Positions 34,296 to 46,832 of a DNA stretch of 64,000 nt are shown piece after piece. The notes under the pieces were generated by a model, which saw only the letters and a program-made list of their open reading frames with translations, had not been told where the DNA came from and did no database searches. The first letter of the stretch is position 1, and each line of letters begins with the position of its first letter. The stretch is taken from positions 4,379,180 through 4,443,179 of the forward strand of contig AP024629.1 in NCBI GenBank assembly GCA_019670725.1, written 5' to 3'. The DNA comes from Alphaproteobacteria bacterium SO-S41. GTDB taxonomy: Bacteria; Pseudomonadota; Alphaproteobacteria; Micropepsales; Micropepsaceae. Position numbers and translations under genes: made by a program.

Positions 34296-34727
34296 TTACG
34301 AACAGCGGCGCAGGAAGAGCGAGGTCTGGGCGTAGGCGCCGTCGGCGCCCGCGGGCACGATCTCCAGCGTCGAGCCGCCGGTCTGGTCGATGCCCATGCG
34401 AAGCTTCTGGCCGTCGGCGTCGGCTTCGAGGAAGATTTCGAGCCGCGTGGGTGCGCCGGCCGGGGGCTCGATCACATTGTAGATCGTGTTCTTGGGATTG
34501 AGCGGCGCAACGCCGCCGGTCCGCGGCTGAACGCCCATCTGGAACTTCTTGCCGTCATTGGTGCCGAACAGAACGATATAGCCGTCGACCGTGCATTCCG
34601 TCGGCAGGGCGCCGGGCGTGCCGAGCCACCGGCCCTGGATGGCGAGCGGGTTCACGGCGCGGCGGGCCTCCTGAGCCGATGCGGTCGCGGCGAGGGCGAT
34701 GAGGGCGGTCGCGAGGACGAGCTTCAT
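34296..34727 (-). CDS. Small secreted protein of unknown function
   Basis: A 143-residue protein with a signal peptide (MKLVLATALIALAATASAQE). The mature part is predicted to be beta-rich (IQGRWLGTPGALPTECTVDG at the start; TSLFLRRCS at the end, which may form a disulphide with the earlier Cys). The opening GRW and strand spacing recall lipocalin-like small periplasmic domains, but I do not recognise a family. It lies 4 bp before RNase T2 in the same direction, so probably cotranscribed. Confidence 0.65.
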   Translation of the reverse strand: MKLVLATALIALAATASAQEARRAVNPLAIQGRWLGTPGALPTECTVDGYIVLFGTNDGKKFQMGVQPRTGGVAPLNPKNTIYNVIEPPAGAPTRLEIFLEADADGQKLRMGIDQTGGSTLEIVPAGADGAYAQTSLFLRRCS

Positions 34728-34807
34728 GGCGTTCCCTTCTGGATGACGGGGGAAGTTACAGCCCGCATTGGGGCACGATCATGTCGCCGGCGGTCAAGCC
34801 CCGCGGC

Positions 34808-35620
34808 TCACGCGGCGCCGAGCGCGAGGGCGACGAGGATCGCGATGCCGGCGGCGATGCGGTACCAGGCGAAGGGCTTCAGCCCATACTTGCCGACAAA
34901 GGCGACGAAGCCGCGCACCACGACCCAGGCGACCAGAAAGGCGACGACAAAGCCGATCAGGATGTCCGTGCTCGCCGCGGCGTCGAGGACGTCGCGGTTC
35001 TTGTAGAGGTCGAGCACGGTCGCCCCCAGCATGGTGGGGACCGCGAGATAGAAGGTGAAGGCGGCGGCGGCCTTGCGCTCGACGCCCAGCATTTCGCCGC
35101 CGAGGATCGTCGCACCCGAGCGGGAAACCCCGGGGACGATGGCGAGGATCTGGCAGAGGCCGATCTGGAACGCCTTGGAGAGCGGCAGGCGGTCGGCGTC
35201 GAGGTGCCGGGGCACCGGCGCGATGCGCTCGAAGATCAGGATGAAGATGCCGCCGAGGATCAGGGTCGTCGCGATGACCGGCAGGGCGATGCCGGGCGCG
35301 AAGAGAACCTGCTTGATGAAGCCGTGCAGCAGCAGCCCGGCCACCGCCGAGGGGATGAAGGCGACGAGGACGGCGAGCACGAAATGGCGGGACTCCGCCG
35401 AGCTCGGCAGCGTCACCAGGACGTCCCAGAATTTCCGCCAATAGACCGCGACGACGGCGAGGATGGCGCCGAGCTGGATGACGATGGGAAAGACGTCGCC
35501 CGGCGGGTGGAAGCCCAGCATGTCCTGCGCGACCAGAAGGTGGGCGGTCGAGGAAACCGGCAGGAATTCGGTGAGCCCCTCGACGATGCCGAGGATGATG
35601 GCGAGGACGATGTCGGACAT
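34808..35620 (-). CDS. uppP: Undecaprenyl-diphosphatase UppP (BacA)
   Basis: Inner-membrane phosphatase that recycles undecaprenyl pyrophosphate for peptidoglycan and LPS synthesis; also gives bacitracin resistance. 270 residues with about eight spans. The two active-site motifs are present: GLTEFLPVSSTAHLL near the N-terminus and PGVSRSGATI (about residue 160). Length and order match the family. It lies alone, divergent from gltD. Confidence 0.96.
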   Translation of the reverse strand: MSDIVLAIILGIVEGLTEFLPVSSTAHLLVAQDMLGFHPPGDVFPIVIQLGAILAVVAVYWRKFWDVLVTLPSSAESRHFVLAVLVAFIPSAVAGLLLHGFIKQVLFAPGIALPVIATTLILGGIFILIFERIAPVPRHLDADRLPLSKAFQIGLCQILAIVPGVSRSGATILGGEMLGVERKAAAAFTFYLAVPTMLGATVLDLYKNRDVLDAAASTDILIGFVVAFLVAWVVVRGFVAFVGKYGLKPFAWYRIAAGIAILVALALGAA

Positions 35621-35907
35621 GGGAACCGGGACTCAGGAGGGCCGCCCGCACAGAATCACGGCTGGGCTGAAACTGAAACAGGGATTTTGGTAAGGCTGTG
35701 ATGCGAGCCATGCCAGCGGGTTAGATTCCAATGTATCCGATCCGGCACTAAATATTGGCGATCTTTGAGAATCTCTCTCAACTTTTATACCACGCATATC
35801 AATATAAGACAGTATATGTGTCCTAAGTCGCATTTCCGGGCTTTTCAGGTCATGGTCCGGCGCGTATAAGCGCTCTCCCATCCTTCCTTGCCGACGGACC
35901 CGAGGCC
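35621..35907. other. AT-rich uppP-gltD intergenic region
   Basis: A divergent 287-bp gap. Bases about 35690-35835 are much more AT-rich than the rest of the window. Three GANTC sequences occur. An 82-codon minus-strand frame (35633-35881) has no recognisable features and is not called. Confidence 0.6.
35842..35870 (+). promoter_or_regulatory. Candidate gltD promoter
   Basis: -35-like TTTTCA (35842-35847) and -10 TATAAG (35865-35870), 17-bp spacer, 37 bp before the gltD ATG. The -10 is good and the -35 partial. Confidence 0.4.
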
Positions 35908-37353
35908 ATGGCGACCACCAAGATGCTGCGCTTCGTGACCGTCCCCCATGACGGGCCGGACAAGCGCGAAGCCCCTGTGCGGCGTGAGGACTTCAACGAG
36001 ATCTATGCGGAGTTCGCGACCGCCAAGGCCGAGGAACAGGCGAGCCGGTGCAGCCAGTGCGGCGTGCCGTTCTGCCAGGTCCATTGCCCCCTGGGGAACA
36101 ACATCCCGGACTGGCTGAAGCTGACCGCCGAGGGCCGGCTGCAGGAGGCCTATGAGGTCTCCAGCGCGACCAACAACATGCCGGAGGTCTGCGGCCGGAT
36201 ATGCCCGCAGGACCGGCTGTGCGAGGGCAACTGCGTCATCGAGCAGTCCGGGCACGGCACGGTGACGATCGGCTCGGTCGAGAAATACATCACCGACACC
36301 GCCTGGGAGATGGGCTGGATCACCCCGATCGTGCCCGCGCGGGAACGGACCGAATCCATCGGCATCATCGGCGCGGGCCCGGCGGGTCTCGCGGCCGGCG
36401 AGGAACTGCGCAAGCTCGGCTTTCAGGTCGAGATCTATGACCGTTACGACCGGGCCGGCGGGTTGCTGATCTACGGCATTCCGAACTTCAAGCTGGAGAA
36501 GGAGATCGTCGAACGGCGCACGCAGCGCCTGGTCGATTCCGGGATCGTCTTTCATCAGAACGCCGATGTCGGCGGCGCCATCAGCCTCGACGACCTTCGC
36601 CAGAAGCACGACGCCGTGCTGATCGCGACCGGCGTCTACAAGGCGCGCGCGCTGGAAGCGCCCGGTGTCGGGCTGCCGCAGGTCTTCGCGGCGATGCGCT
36701 ACCTCACCGCCTCCAACCGCAAGGGCCTCGGCGATGCGGTCGGCGAGTTCGACGACGGGACGCTGGATGCCGCGGGCAAGGCGGTCGTCGTCATCGGCGG
36801 CGGCGATACCGCGATGGACTGTGTCCGCACCGCGATCCGCCAGGGCGCGCGCAGCGTAACCTGTCTCTATCGCCGCGACCGTGAGAACATGCCGGGCTCG
36901 ATGCGCGAAGTGTACAACGCCGAGGAAGAAGGCGTGCGCTTCGAATGGCTGGCGGCGCCCAAAGCGATCCTCGGTACGGAGAAGGTGACGGGCGTCCGCG
37001 CCTCGCGCATGCGACTCGGCCTGCCCGATGCGTCCGGCCGCCGCGCGCCGGAACCGGTGGTTGACGGCGATTTCGATCTGCCCTGCGACATGGCGATCGA
37101 GGCGCTCGGCTTCGATCCCGAAGACCTGCCGCAGATGTTCGGCGCGCCGGGCCTTGGCGTTTCGCGCTGGGGCACGCTGCGCTGCGACTTCCGCACGATG
37201 ATGACGGGGATCGACGGCGTGTTCGGCGCCGGCGACATCGTGCGCGGCGCCTCGCTGGTGGTGTGGGCGATCAAGGACGGACGCGACGCGGCGGCACACA
37301 TCGCCGCCTATGTCGATGGCAAGAGCGCAGCTGCAAAGCTGGCGGCGGAGTGA
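35908..37353 (+). CDS. gltD: Glutamate synthase (NADPH) small subunit
   Basis: Passes electrons from NADPH through FAD and [4Fe-4S] centres to the large subunit. 481 residues. N-terminal cysteines CSQCGVPFCQVHCPLGNNIP and CGRICPQDRLCEGNC ligate the iron-sulphur clusters; GAGPAGLAAGEEL binds FAD; VIGGGDTAMDCVRTA binds NADPH; the C-terminal GVFGAGDIVRGASLVVWAI closes the FAD site. It precedes gltB with a 5-bp gap, the reverse of the E. coli order. Confidence 0.96.
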   Translation: MATTKMLRFVTVPHDGPDKREAPVRREDFNEIYAEFATAKAEEQASRCSQCGVPFCQVHCPLGNNIPDWLKLTAEGRLQEAYEVSSATNNMPEVCGRICPQDRLCEGNCVIEQSGHGTVTIGSVEKYITDTAWEMGWITPIVPARERTESIGIIGAGPAGLAAGEELRKLGFQVEIYDRYDRAGGLLIYGIPNFKLEKEIVERRTQRLVDSGIVFHQNADVGGAISLDDLRQKHDAVLIATGVYKARALEAPGVGLPQVFAAMRYLTASNRKGLGDAVGEFDDGTLDAAGKAVVVIGGGDTAMDCVRTAIRQGARSVTCLYRRDRENMPGSMREVYNAEEEGVRFEWLAAPKAILGTEKVTGVRASRMRLGLPDASGRRAPEPVVDGDFDLPCDMAIEALGFDPEDLPQMFGAPGLGVSRWGTLRCDFRTMMTGIDGVFGAGDIVRGASLVVWAIKDGRDAAAHIAAYVDGKSAAAKLAAE

Positions 37354-37358
37354 CGATC

Positions 37359-41909
<4,551 letters not shown>

Positions 41910-41955
41910 ACGACCGTCTGGCGGCGGCCGTCCCCAGGGTTTATGGGTGGCGGCT

Positions 41956-42231
41956 ATGAGCGATGCCGTCGGCCCTGGTGATCTGGTTCTGTGCGTCAAC
42001 GCCGCGCCGAACCACGCGACGGGTCATCCCGTGCCCTTGGTCGCGGGCGAGACCTACCGCGTCTACGGCGTCTATGAATTCGCCTGTCCATGCGGACGGG
42101 GCGACGCGCTGCTGGACATCAATGTCGACTTCGCTTGGTGCCAAACGCGCTTCCGGTTATTGCCCAAGCCCAAGACGGAGCCCGTGATCCGGCGCGTCTC
42201 GGCGCCGAAGGAAAAAGAAACCGTCGAGTAA
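41956..42231 (+). CDS. Small hypothetical protein
   Basis: A 91-residue protein beginning MSDAVGPGDLVLCVNAAP and containing an LVAGETYRVYGVYEF strand pair and four cysteines (one in CVN, CPC in the middle, one in AWCQTRFR). It resembles small SH3-like barrel proteins of unknown function that are common in alphaproteobacterial genomes and phages. A GTG at 41947 would add three residues. It is convergent with the TetR gene, 3 bp apart. Confidence 0.6.
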   Translation: MSDAVGPGDLVLCVNAAPNHATGHPVPLVAGETYRVYGVYEFACPCGRGDALLDINVDFAWCQTRFRLLPKPKTEPVIRRVSAPKEKETVE

Positions 42232-42234
42232 GGC

Positions 42235-42834
42235 TCAAGCCGCGAAGAGACGGGTGAGCAGGCGGTCGAAGGCGGCCACCAGCCGCGCCCGCAGCTCCGG
42301 ATCGCCGCGGGCGGTCGCCAGCCAGCGGGCGGCCTCGACCAATGCGCCGCTGAGCAGGCGCGCGGTCGCTTCGATGTCCAGATCCGTATCGCCCCGCACC
42401 GCCGCGACAGCTTCGACGCCGGCCCGCAACAGCGGCAGCGAATAGCGGTTCTCGACCTCGTGCCAGCGGTTGAGGCCCAGGACCGACGGGCCGTCGACGA
42501 GATAGATCGTGCGGTGGCGGCCCGCGCTGGCCGCGTCGAGATAGCCCGCCGCGCCGCGCCGCACCGCCTCCAGCGGATCGATGTCGCCCGAAGAGGTACG
42601 CTCGATCGCTGCCGCGATCGCCTGCGCGACGGCGTCGAGCACGGCGGCGAAGAGCTCGGTCTTGTCGGCGAAATGGAAATAGAGCGCCCCCCTTGTGACG
42701 CCGGCGGCGGCGACGATCTGTTCCGTGCCGGTAGCGGCGAAGCCCTGCTCTGCGAAGAGCTGTTGGGCGGTAGCAACCAGACGCGCGCGGGTTTCGGCGC
42801 GTCTGAGCGCGTTCTTGGATTCAGCTGCTTGCAT
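42235..42834 (-). CDS. TetR-family repressor
   Basis: A 199-residue TetR regulator. The helix-turn-helix is at residues ~14-60 (TRARLVATAQQLFAEQGFAA, GVTRGALYFHFADKTELF). The C-terminal ligand domain is alanine-rich, similar to TetR_C_11/AcrR-type. Start 42834 has AGG eight bases upstream within the operator; an upstream in-frame ATG (10 residues earlier) would lie between the operators. Two perfect 17-bp palindromes flank the start region, so strong autorepression and control of the divergent VOC gene are likely. Confidence 0.9.
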   Translation of the reverse strand: MQAAESKNALRRAETRARLVATAQQLFAEQGFAATGTEQIVAAAGVTRGALYFHFADKTELFAAVLDAVAQAIAAAIERTSSGDIDPLEAVRRGAAGYLDAASAGRHRTIYLVDGPSVLGLNRWHEVENRYSLPLLRAGVEAVAAVRGDTDLDIEATARLLSGALVEAARWLATARGDPELRARLVAAFDRLLTRLFAA

Positions 42835-42851
42835 ACATACAACCTGTATGT
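42835..42851. promoter_or_regulatory. TetR operator 1
   Basis: ACATACA-ACC-TGTATGT, a perfect inverted repeat with a 3-bp centre, directly abutting the TetR ATG at 42834 and covering its ribosome-binding site. Confidence 0.8.
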
Positions 42852-42860
42852 TATTCATCG

Positions 42861-42877
42861 ACATACAGAGTGTATGT
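42861..42877. promoter_or_regulatory. TetR operator 2
   Basis: ACATACA-GAG-TGTATGT, identical arms to operator 1, starting 26 bp after it. The two sites sit on nearly the same DNA face (about 2.5 turns), which would allow two dimers. Confidence 0.8.
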
Positions 42878-42984
42878 AGAGTGCTTTTTGGGAGAGACGC
42901 CATGAAATTCGCTGCCTTGGCGCTCTCCGCGATGCTCCTTACGCCACCATCGTCCCTACCCAGGCCGATCAGGAAGCCAAGCCG

Positions 42985-43404
42985 ATGAAACTGCTGGACG
43001 CCTATCCGCTCATCACTGCCGAGAATGTCGCCGCGCAGCGCGATTTCTATGTGACGCATTTTGCCGCCGAGGTGGGGTTCGAGGCGAACTGGTTCGTCTA
43101 TCTGGTTCTGCCCGCCGCGGACGGCCGGGCGCTGGCCTTCATGACGCCCGACCATCCTTCCAAACCGCCGGGGCCGGAGCCGTTTGACAGCAAGGGCATG
43201 ATCCTGACCTTCCAGGTCGAGGACGCGGCAACAGCGTTCGCGGCGCTGACCGCCAGCGGGGCGGAGATCACCTACCCCCTCGCCGACGAACCCTGGGGCC
43301 AGCGGCGCTTCATGGTGCGCGACCCCGCGGGCGTGCTGATCGACGTGGTCGAGCAGACCGAGCCGGCGGCGGGATTCTGGGAGCGCTATGCCGTCAAACC
43401 CTGA
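42985..43404 (+). CDS. VOC-family (glyoxalase/bleomycin resistance) protein
   Basis: A 139-residue vicinal-oxygen-chelate protein. The paired beta-alpha-beta-beta-beta modules are visible: AYPLITAENVAAQRDFYVTH at the start and FMVRDPAGVLIDVVEQ near the end, with a C-terminal Glu metal ligand region. It may be a lyase, dioxygenase or drug-binding protein; metal residues alone do not decide. It diverges from the TetR gene and is its likely target. A signal-peptide-like frame just upstream (42902) is out of frame with it. Confidence 0.85.
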   Translation: MKLLDAYPLITAENVAAQRDFYVTHFAAEVGFEANWFVYLVLPAADGRALAFMTPDHPSKPPGPEPFDSKGMILTFQVEDAATAFAALTASGAEITYPLADEPWGQRRFMVRDPAGVLIDVVEQTEPAAGFWERYAVKP

Positions 43405-43503
43405 AACGGCCGGGGCGTAGCGGTCATCACATGCGATGTTGATTGAATTTTGATGATCACGCGGTAATATCTCCCTGCGTAAGGACGCGAGGGAGGCTTT
43501 TCA

Positions 43504-43872
43504 GTGCCCAAATACAATGTCGGGATCGGTGACGACTTTCCGGTCGATCAACCCGGGCGGCCGCCGGAATCCGAAGACCGGCCGGAGCGTGAGACAGTGC
43601 GCGAGACGGTGCGGGACGAGTCCCGCGAAGACCGCCGCCGCCGCGACTATTATCGCTGGGGCCGGTCGTCGTTCCTGTTCGAGGCGACGTTCATCCTGCT
43701 CGCCATCTATGGCGTGCTGCATCTGGCGAACGGCTATGGCCCGCGCGGCCTGCTGATCGCCGCGGCCATCACCTTCGCGATCGGCCTGGTCCGGCGGATC
43801 TTCTGGCGCTCGCACCGGGCGCGCCGCGAATGGCGCGACGAGCGCCGCCGCTATCGTTGGGAGAGCCGCTAA
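43504..43872 (+). CDS. Small membrane protein with charged ends
   Basis: A 122-residue protein starting at GTG 43504. Residues 1-50 are hydrophilic, with an acidic/Arg alternating stretch (RETVRETVRDESREDRRRR); two membrane spans follow (FEATFILLAIYGVLHLA and LLIAAAITFAIGLVRRI); the tail is strongly basic (HRARREWRDERRRYRWESR). No family recognised. It overlaps the next gene by one base (TAATG), so the two are coupled. Confidence 0.65.
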   Translation: MPKYNVGIGDDFPVDQPGRPPESEDRPERETVRETVRDESREDRRRRDYYRWGRSSFLFEATFILLAIYGVLHLANGYGPRGLLIAAAITFAIGLVRRIFWRSHRARREWRDERRRYRWESR

Positions 43873-44138
43873 TGCACGGGCCCCGCAACGGATCGCGCCG
43901 CCGCTTCATGGACGGCGAGGAAGGCCGCGCGACGACGCGCGTGCAGTTGGAAATGCCGCCGCAGGCGATGGAACGCCTGCAGCGTCTGAAGGATCGCACG
44001 GAAGCGGCCTCGTATGCCGAGGTCATCCGCAATGCGCTGCGCCTCTATGAAGCGCTGGTCGCCGAGGCCGAGAAAGGCCACGAGTTCGCGATCAAATCGC
44101 CCGACGGTGTCATCGCGCCCTATCGCGTCTTCGTGTGA
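43872..44138 (+). CDS. Ribbon-helix-helix (CopG-like) protein
   Basis: An 88-residue protein. TTRVQLEMPPQAMERLQRLK followed by SYAEVIRNALRLYEAL is a ribbon-helix-helix pattern (beta strand TRVQLEMP, then two helices). It ends DGVIAPYRVFV. Such proteins are DNA-binding regulators, often antitoxins, but no toxin gene lies beside it; the coupled partner is the two-span membrane protein upstream. Confidence 0.75.
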   Translation: MHGPRNGSRRRFMDGEEGRATTRVQLEMPPQAMERLQRLKDRTEAASYAEVIRNALRLYEALVAEAEKGHEFAIKSPDGVIAPYRVFV

Positions 44139-44153
44139 TAGGGCGCGGGAGCG

Positions 44154-44879
44154 TCAGCTGCGCTTGACCGCGCCGAGCATGCGGTCGCCGAACATGTTCG
44201 ACCATTCCGCCGGGCTCAGCGCCTGCTTCATGCCGAGATATTTGGCGGGCGCCTTGAACTCCGGCGCTTCGATCGCCTTGAGCGCCGCAGGGCGTTCGGC
44301 GATGCGATCGACCCAGCGCTGCGTCGCGGGATAGTCGCCGCGGTTCATCCCCATCTTTGCGCCGACATAGCGGCCCGGCCAGACCGCGATGTCGGCGATC
44401 GAGTATTCTTCGCCCGCGAGATAGTCGGCCTCCGACAGGCGGTTCTCGAGCACCGTCAGCAGACGCTGCGATTCCTTGGTGTAACGCTGGATAGCATAGT
44501 CGTTGCCGGGCGGGGCGTAGCGGACGAAATGGCTCGCCTGCCCGCCCATCGGGCCGAGCCCCGCCATCTGCCAGGTCAGCCACTGGATCGCGAGGCTGCG
44601 ACCGCGAAGGTCTTTCGGGATCAGCCTGCCGGTCTTCTCCGCGAGATATTGCAGCACCGCGCCGGACTCGAAGACCGCGAACGGCGCACCGCCATCGGCC
44701 GGCTCCAGATCGACGATGGCGGGCAGCTTGTGGTTCGGGTTGACGCGGGCGAATTCGGGGGTGAGGTGGTCGCCTTCGAAAATATCGTAGGCGACGACAC
44801 GGTACGGCAGCTCAAGCTCCAGCAGCGCGAGCGCGATCTTCTGCCCGTTGGGCGTCGCGCTGTAGTGGAGTTCGATCAT
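44154..44879 (-). CDS. Glutathione S-transferase, Nu/YfcG-like
   Basis: A 241-residue GST. The N-terminal thioredoxin domain begins MIELHYSATPNGQKIALAL and includes NPNHKLPAIVD with the cis-Pro and FESGAVLQYLAEKTG. The C-terminal helical domain has EYSIADIAVWPG. The Thr/Asn-Gly start is typical of YfcG/YghU (Nu class), which have disulphide-reductase activity. It is divergent from the MerR gene and probably regulated by it. Confidence 0.9.
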   Translation of the reverse strand: MIELHYSATPNGQKIALALLELELPYRVVAYDIFEGDHLTPEFARVNPNHKLPAIVDLEPADGGAPFAVFESGAVLQYLAEKTGRLIPKDLRGRSLAIQWLTWQMAGLGPMGGQASHFVRYAPPGNDYAIQRYTKESQRLLTVLENRLSEADYLAGEEYSIADIAVWPGRYVGAKMGMNRGDYPATQRWVDRIAERPAALKAIEAPEFKAPAKYLGMKQALSPAEWSNMFGDRMLGAVKRS

Positions 44880-44998
44880 GGCTAGGCTCCAGGGATGTTG
44901 TCAGTTTTGTTGACGGCAGCAGGGCCGACGCCGGCCTGCCCTGTCAATCCCGGCCCTCGCGTTGACGGCGCGTCGCGACGGCGGCATGTCATGCGGCC

Positions 44999-45712
44999 AT
45001 GAAGATGCGCGATCTCGAGGCGAAGAGCGGCGTGGGGCGGGAAACGATCCGCTTCTATATCCGCGAGGGCCTGCTGCCCGAGCCGGAACGCGCCGCGCGC
45101 AATGTCGCGACCTATGGCGAGGCGCATGTCGCGCGGCTGAAGCAGATCAAGAAACTGCAGGAAGAACGCTTCCTGCCGCTCGACGTCATCCGCCGGGTAC
45201 TGGACGGCGACACCGGCGGCTTGCCGCCCTCGGTCGCGCCGTTCCCGGAACTGGGGCCGCTGGTCGCGGAGCGGCTCGGCGTCGCAGCGTCCGAAGCGCC
45301 GGTGCCGCTGGCGACGCTGGTCGATGGCGAGCCCGGCACCGCCGCCGACATCGCCACCTTCCGCAAGCTCGGCGTCATCCGCGTGGTGCGGCATGGCGGC
45401 GCCGAGTGCCTCCCGCGGCTGGATGCGCGGATCGTGACGCTGTGGCGCGAGGCGCGGCGCGCCGGCTATCCCCATGCCGACTTCCCGCCCGAGCAGATCG
45501 AAACCTATGCCACACCGGCCGCCGAGATGGCGGCGGTCGAGGTCTCGCGCTTCTATGACCGCCTCGCGGGCAGGGTCGGCCAGAGCGAAGCGGCCGACAT
45601 GGCGCAGTCGGCGATCGAGATTCTCAATACGCTGTTCGCGACGCTGCGCATCAAGGCGATCCTGGACGAAGTCGCCAAGCGCTCGCCAATCCGCGTGCGT
45701 CGGAAGCGCTGA
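44999..45712 (+). CDS. MerR-family regulator
   Basis: A 237-residue MerR protein. The N-terminal winged helix reads MRDLEAKSGVGRETIRFYIREGLLPEPE, then YGEAHVARLKQIKKLQEERFLPLDVIRRVL. The rest is an effector domain of unclear type, longer than metal-sensing MerR, and resembles MerR-like regulators with TetR_C-like C-terminal helices (ALDEVAKRSP-like end). No metal cysteines are seen. It diverges from the GST gene over a 119-bp gap. Confidence 0.87.
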   Translation: MKMRDLEAKSGVGRETIRFYIREGLLPEPERAARNVATYGEAHVARLKQIKKLQEERFLPLDVIRRVLDGDTGGLPPSVAPFPELGPLVAERLGVAASEAPVPLATLVDGEPGTAADIATFRKLGVIRVVRHGGAECLPRLDARIVTLWREARRAGYPHADFPPEQIETYATPAAEMAAVEVSRFYDRLAGRVGQSEAADMAQSAIEILNTLFATLRIKAILDEVAKRSPIRVRRKR

Positions 45713-45715
45713 GCC

Positions 45716-46831
45716 CTACTCCTCGAACTTCACGGTAACCTCGGCCGACAGGCCGGGGCGGAGGCGGGCGAGGTTGTCCGTGTTCGGATCGAGGGCGATG
45801 CGCACGGGAATGCGCTGGACGATCTTGGTGAAGTTGCCGGTGCCGGGTTCGAAGGGCAGCAGCGCGAATTCCGAGCCCGAGCCGGGGCTGAGGGAATCGA
45901 CCGTACCCGTGAGGACGACGCCGGAAGCCGCATCGACGTCGATCTCGACCCGCTGGCCGGGGCGCATGAGATCGGTCTGCGTTTCCTTGAAGTTGGCGAC
46001 GACATAGAGCTTGTCGGTCGGCACGATCGCCAGCAAGCGCGAGCCCGGCTGGACATATTCGCCGCGCTCCACCTGGCGGTCGCCGACGACGCCATCGACC
46101 GGCGCGACGATCAGCGTGTGGCCCTCGTCCTGCAACGCGAGGTCGAGCGCCGCGGCGGCCCCGGCGCGGGCGGCTTGCGCGGCCTGCACGGCGGCGGCGA
46201 GCTCGGCGCGGCTGAGCGCGACGACCGCGGCCTGACCCTTCGCGACATCAAGGCCGGCTTCGGCCTTCTTCGCATCGGCGCCGGCGGTCACGGCATCGGC
46301 CGACGCGGTTTCGAGGCGCTGGACCGCCGCGAAGCCCTTGCGCGACAAGTCCTGATAACGCGCGCGGTCCTTGTCGGCGCGGGCGCGTTCGGCATTGGCG
46401 GACGCGATGCCGGTTTCCGCCTCGCGTACCGTCGCAGCAGCGAGCGCGATCTCGCCGTCGAGCCGGGCGAGCGCGGCATTGGCGGAGGCGAGCGACGCAT
46501 CGGCCTTGGCGACATCGGCGCGAGCCGAGGCGACGCGGGCGCTGTATTCCTCGCTGTCGAGACGGACGAGCGGATCGCCGGCCTTCACGGCCTGGTTGTC
46601 CTTGACGAGGATCTCGGCAACGAAACCGTGCACGCGCGGCGCGACATAGGTCTTGTCGGCTTTCAGGTACGCGTTGTCGGTCGTGACCGAAGCGGGCGCC
46701 GCATTCAGCCACCACAGGCCCGCGGTCGCTGCGATGACGGCGGCGCCGGCGACGATGAGCGCGCGCGGCGGCACGCGGCGGGTTCTGGGCGAGGTGGCGA
46801 TCAGCGCGGGATCGAGCGTGGCGTCGGTCAT
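45716..46831 (-). CDS. EmrA/HlyD-type membrane fusion protein
   Basis: Periplasmic adaptor of a tripartite multidrug pump, 371 residues. One N-terminal span (ALIVAGAAVIAATAGLWWLN, about 25-44), then a lipoyl half-motif (VTTDNAYLKADKTYVAPRVH and GFVAEILVKDNQAVKAGDPL), a long coiled coil rich in Ala/Glu/Arg (about 95-220), the second lipoyl half (IVAPVDGVVGDRQVERGEYV) and a beta-barrel domain. It is 1 bp downstream of the TetR gene. Its permease is probably EmrB across the divergent gap; no outer-membrane TolC partner is in the window. Confidence 0.9.
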   Translation of the reverse strand: MTDATLDPALIATSPRTRRVPPRALIVAGAAVIAATAGLWWLNAAPASVTTDNAYLKADKTYVAPRVHGFVAEILVKDNQAVKAGDPLVRLDSEEYSARVASARADVAKADASLASANAALARLDGEIALAAATVREAETGIASANAERARADKDRARYQDLSRKGFAAVQRLETASADAVTAGADAKKAEAGLDVAKGQAAVVALSRAELAAAVQAAQAARAGAAAALDLALQDEGHTLIVAPVDGVVGDRQVERGEYVQPGSRLLAIVPTDKLYVVANFKETQTDLMRPGQRVEIDVDAASGVVLTGTVDSLSPGSGSEFALLPFEPGTGNFTKIVQRIPVRIALDPNTDNLARLRPGLSAEVTVKFEE

Positions 46832-46832
46832 G

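Noticed and set aside
35633..35881. 82-codon minus-strand frame in the AT-rich uppP-gltD gap
   Set aside because: No recognisable feature, crosses the gltD promoter region and has no convincing Shine-Dalgarno.
44910..44947. TTGAC repeats and a CAGGGC/GCCCTG dyad in the GST-MerR gap as a MerR operator
   Set aside because: The dyads have different centres and no -10 element lies at the 19-20 bp spacing expected for MerR promoters.
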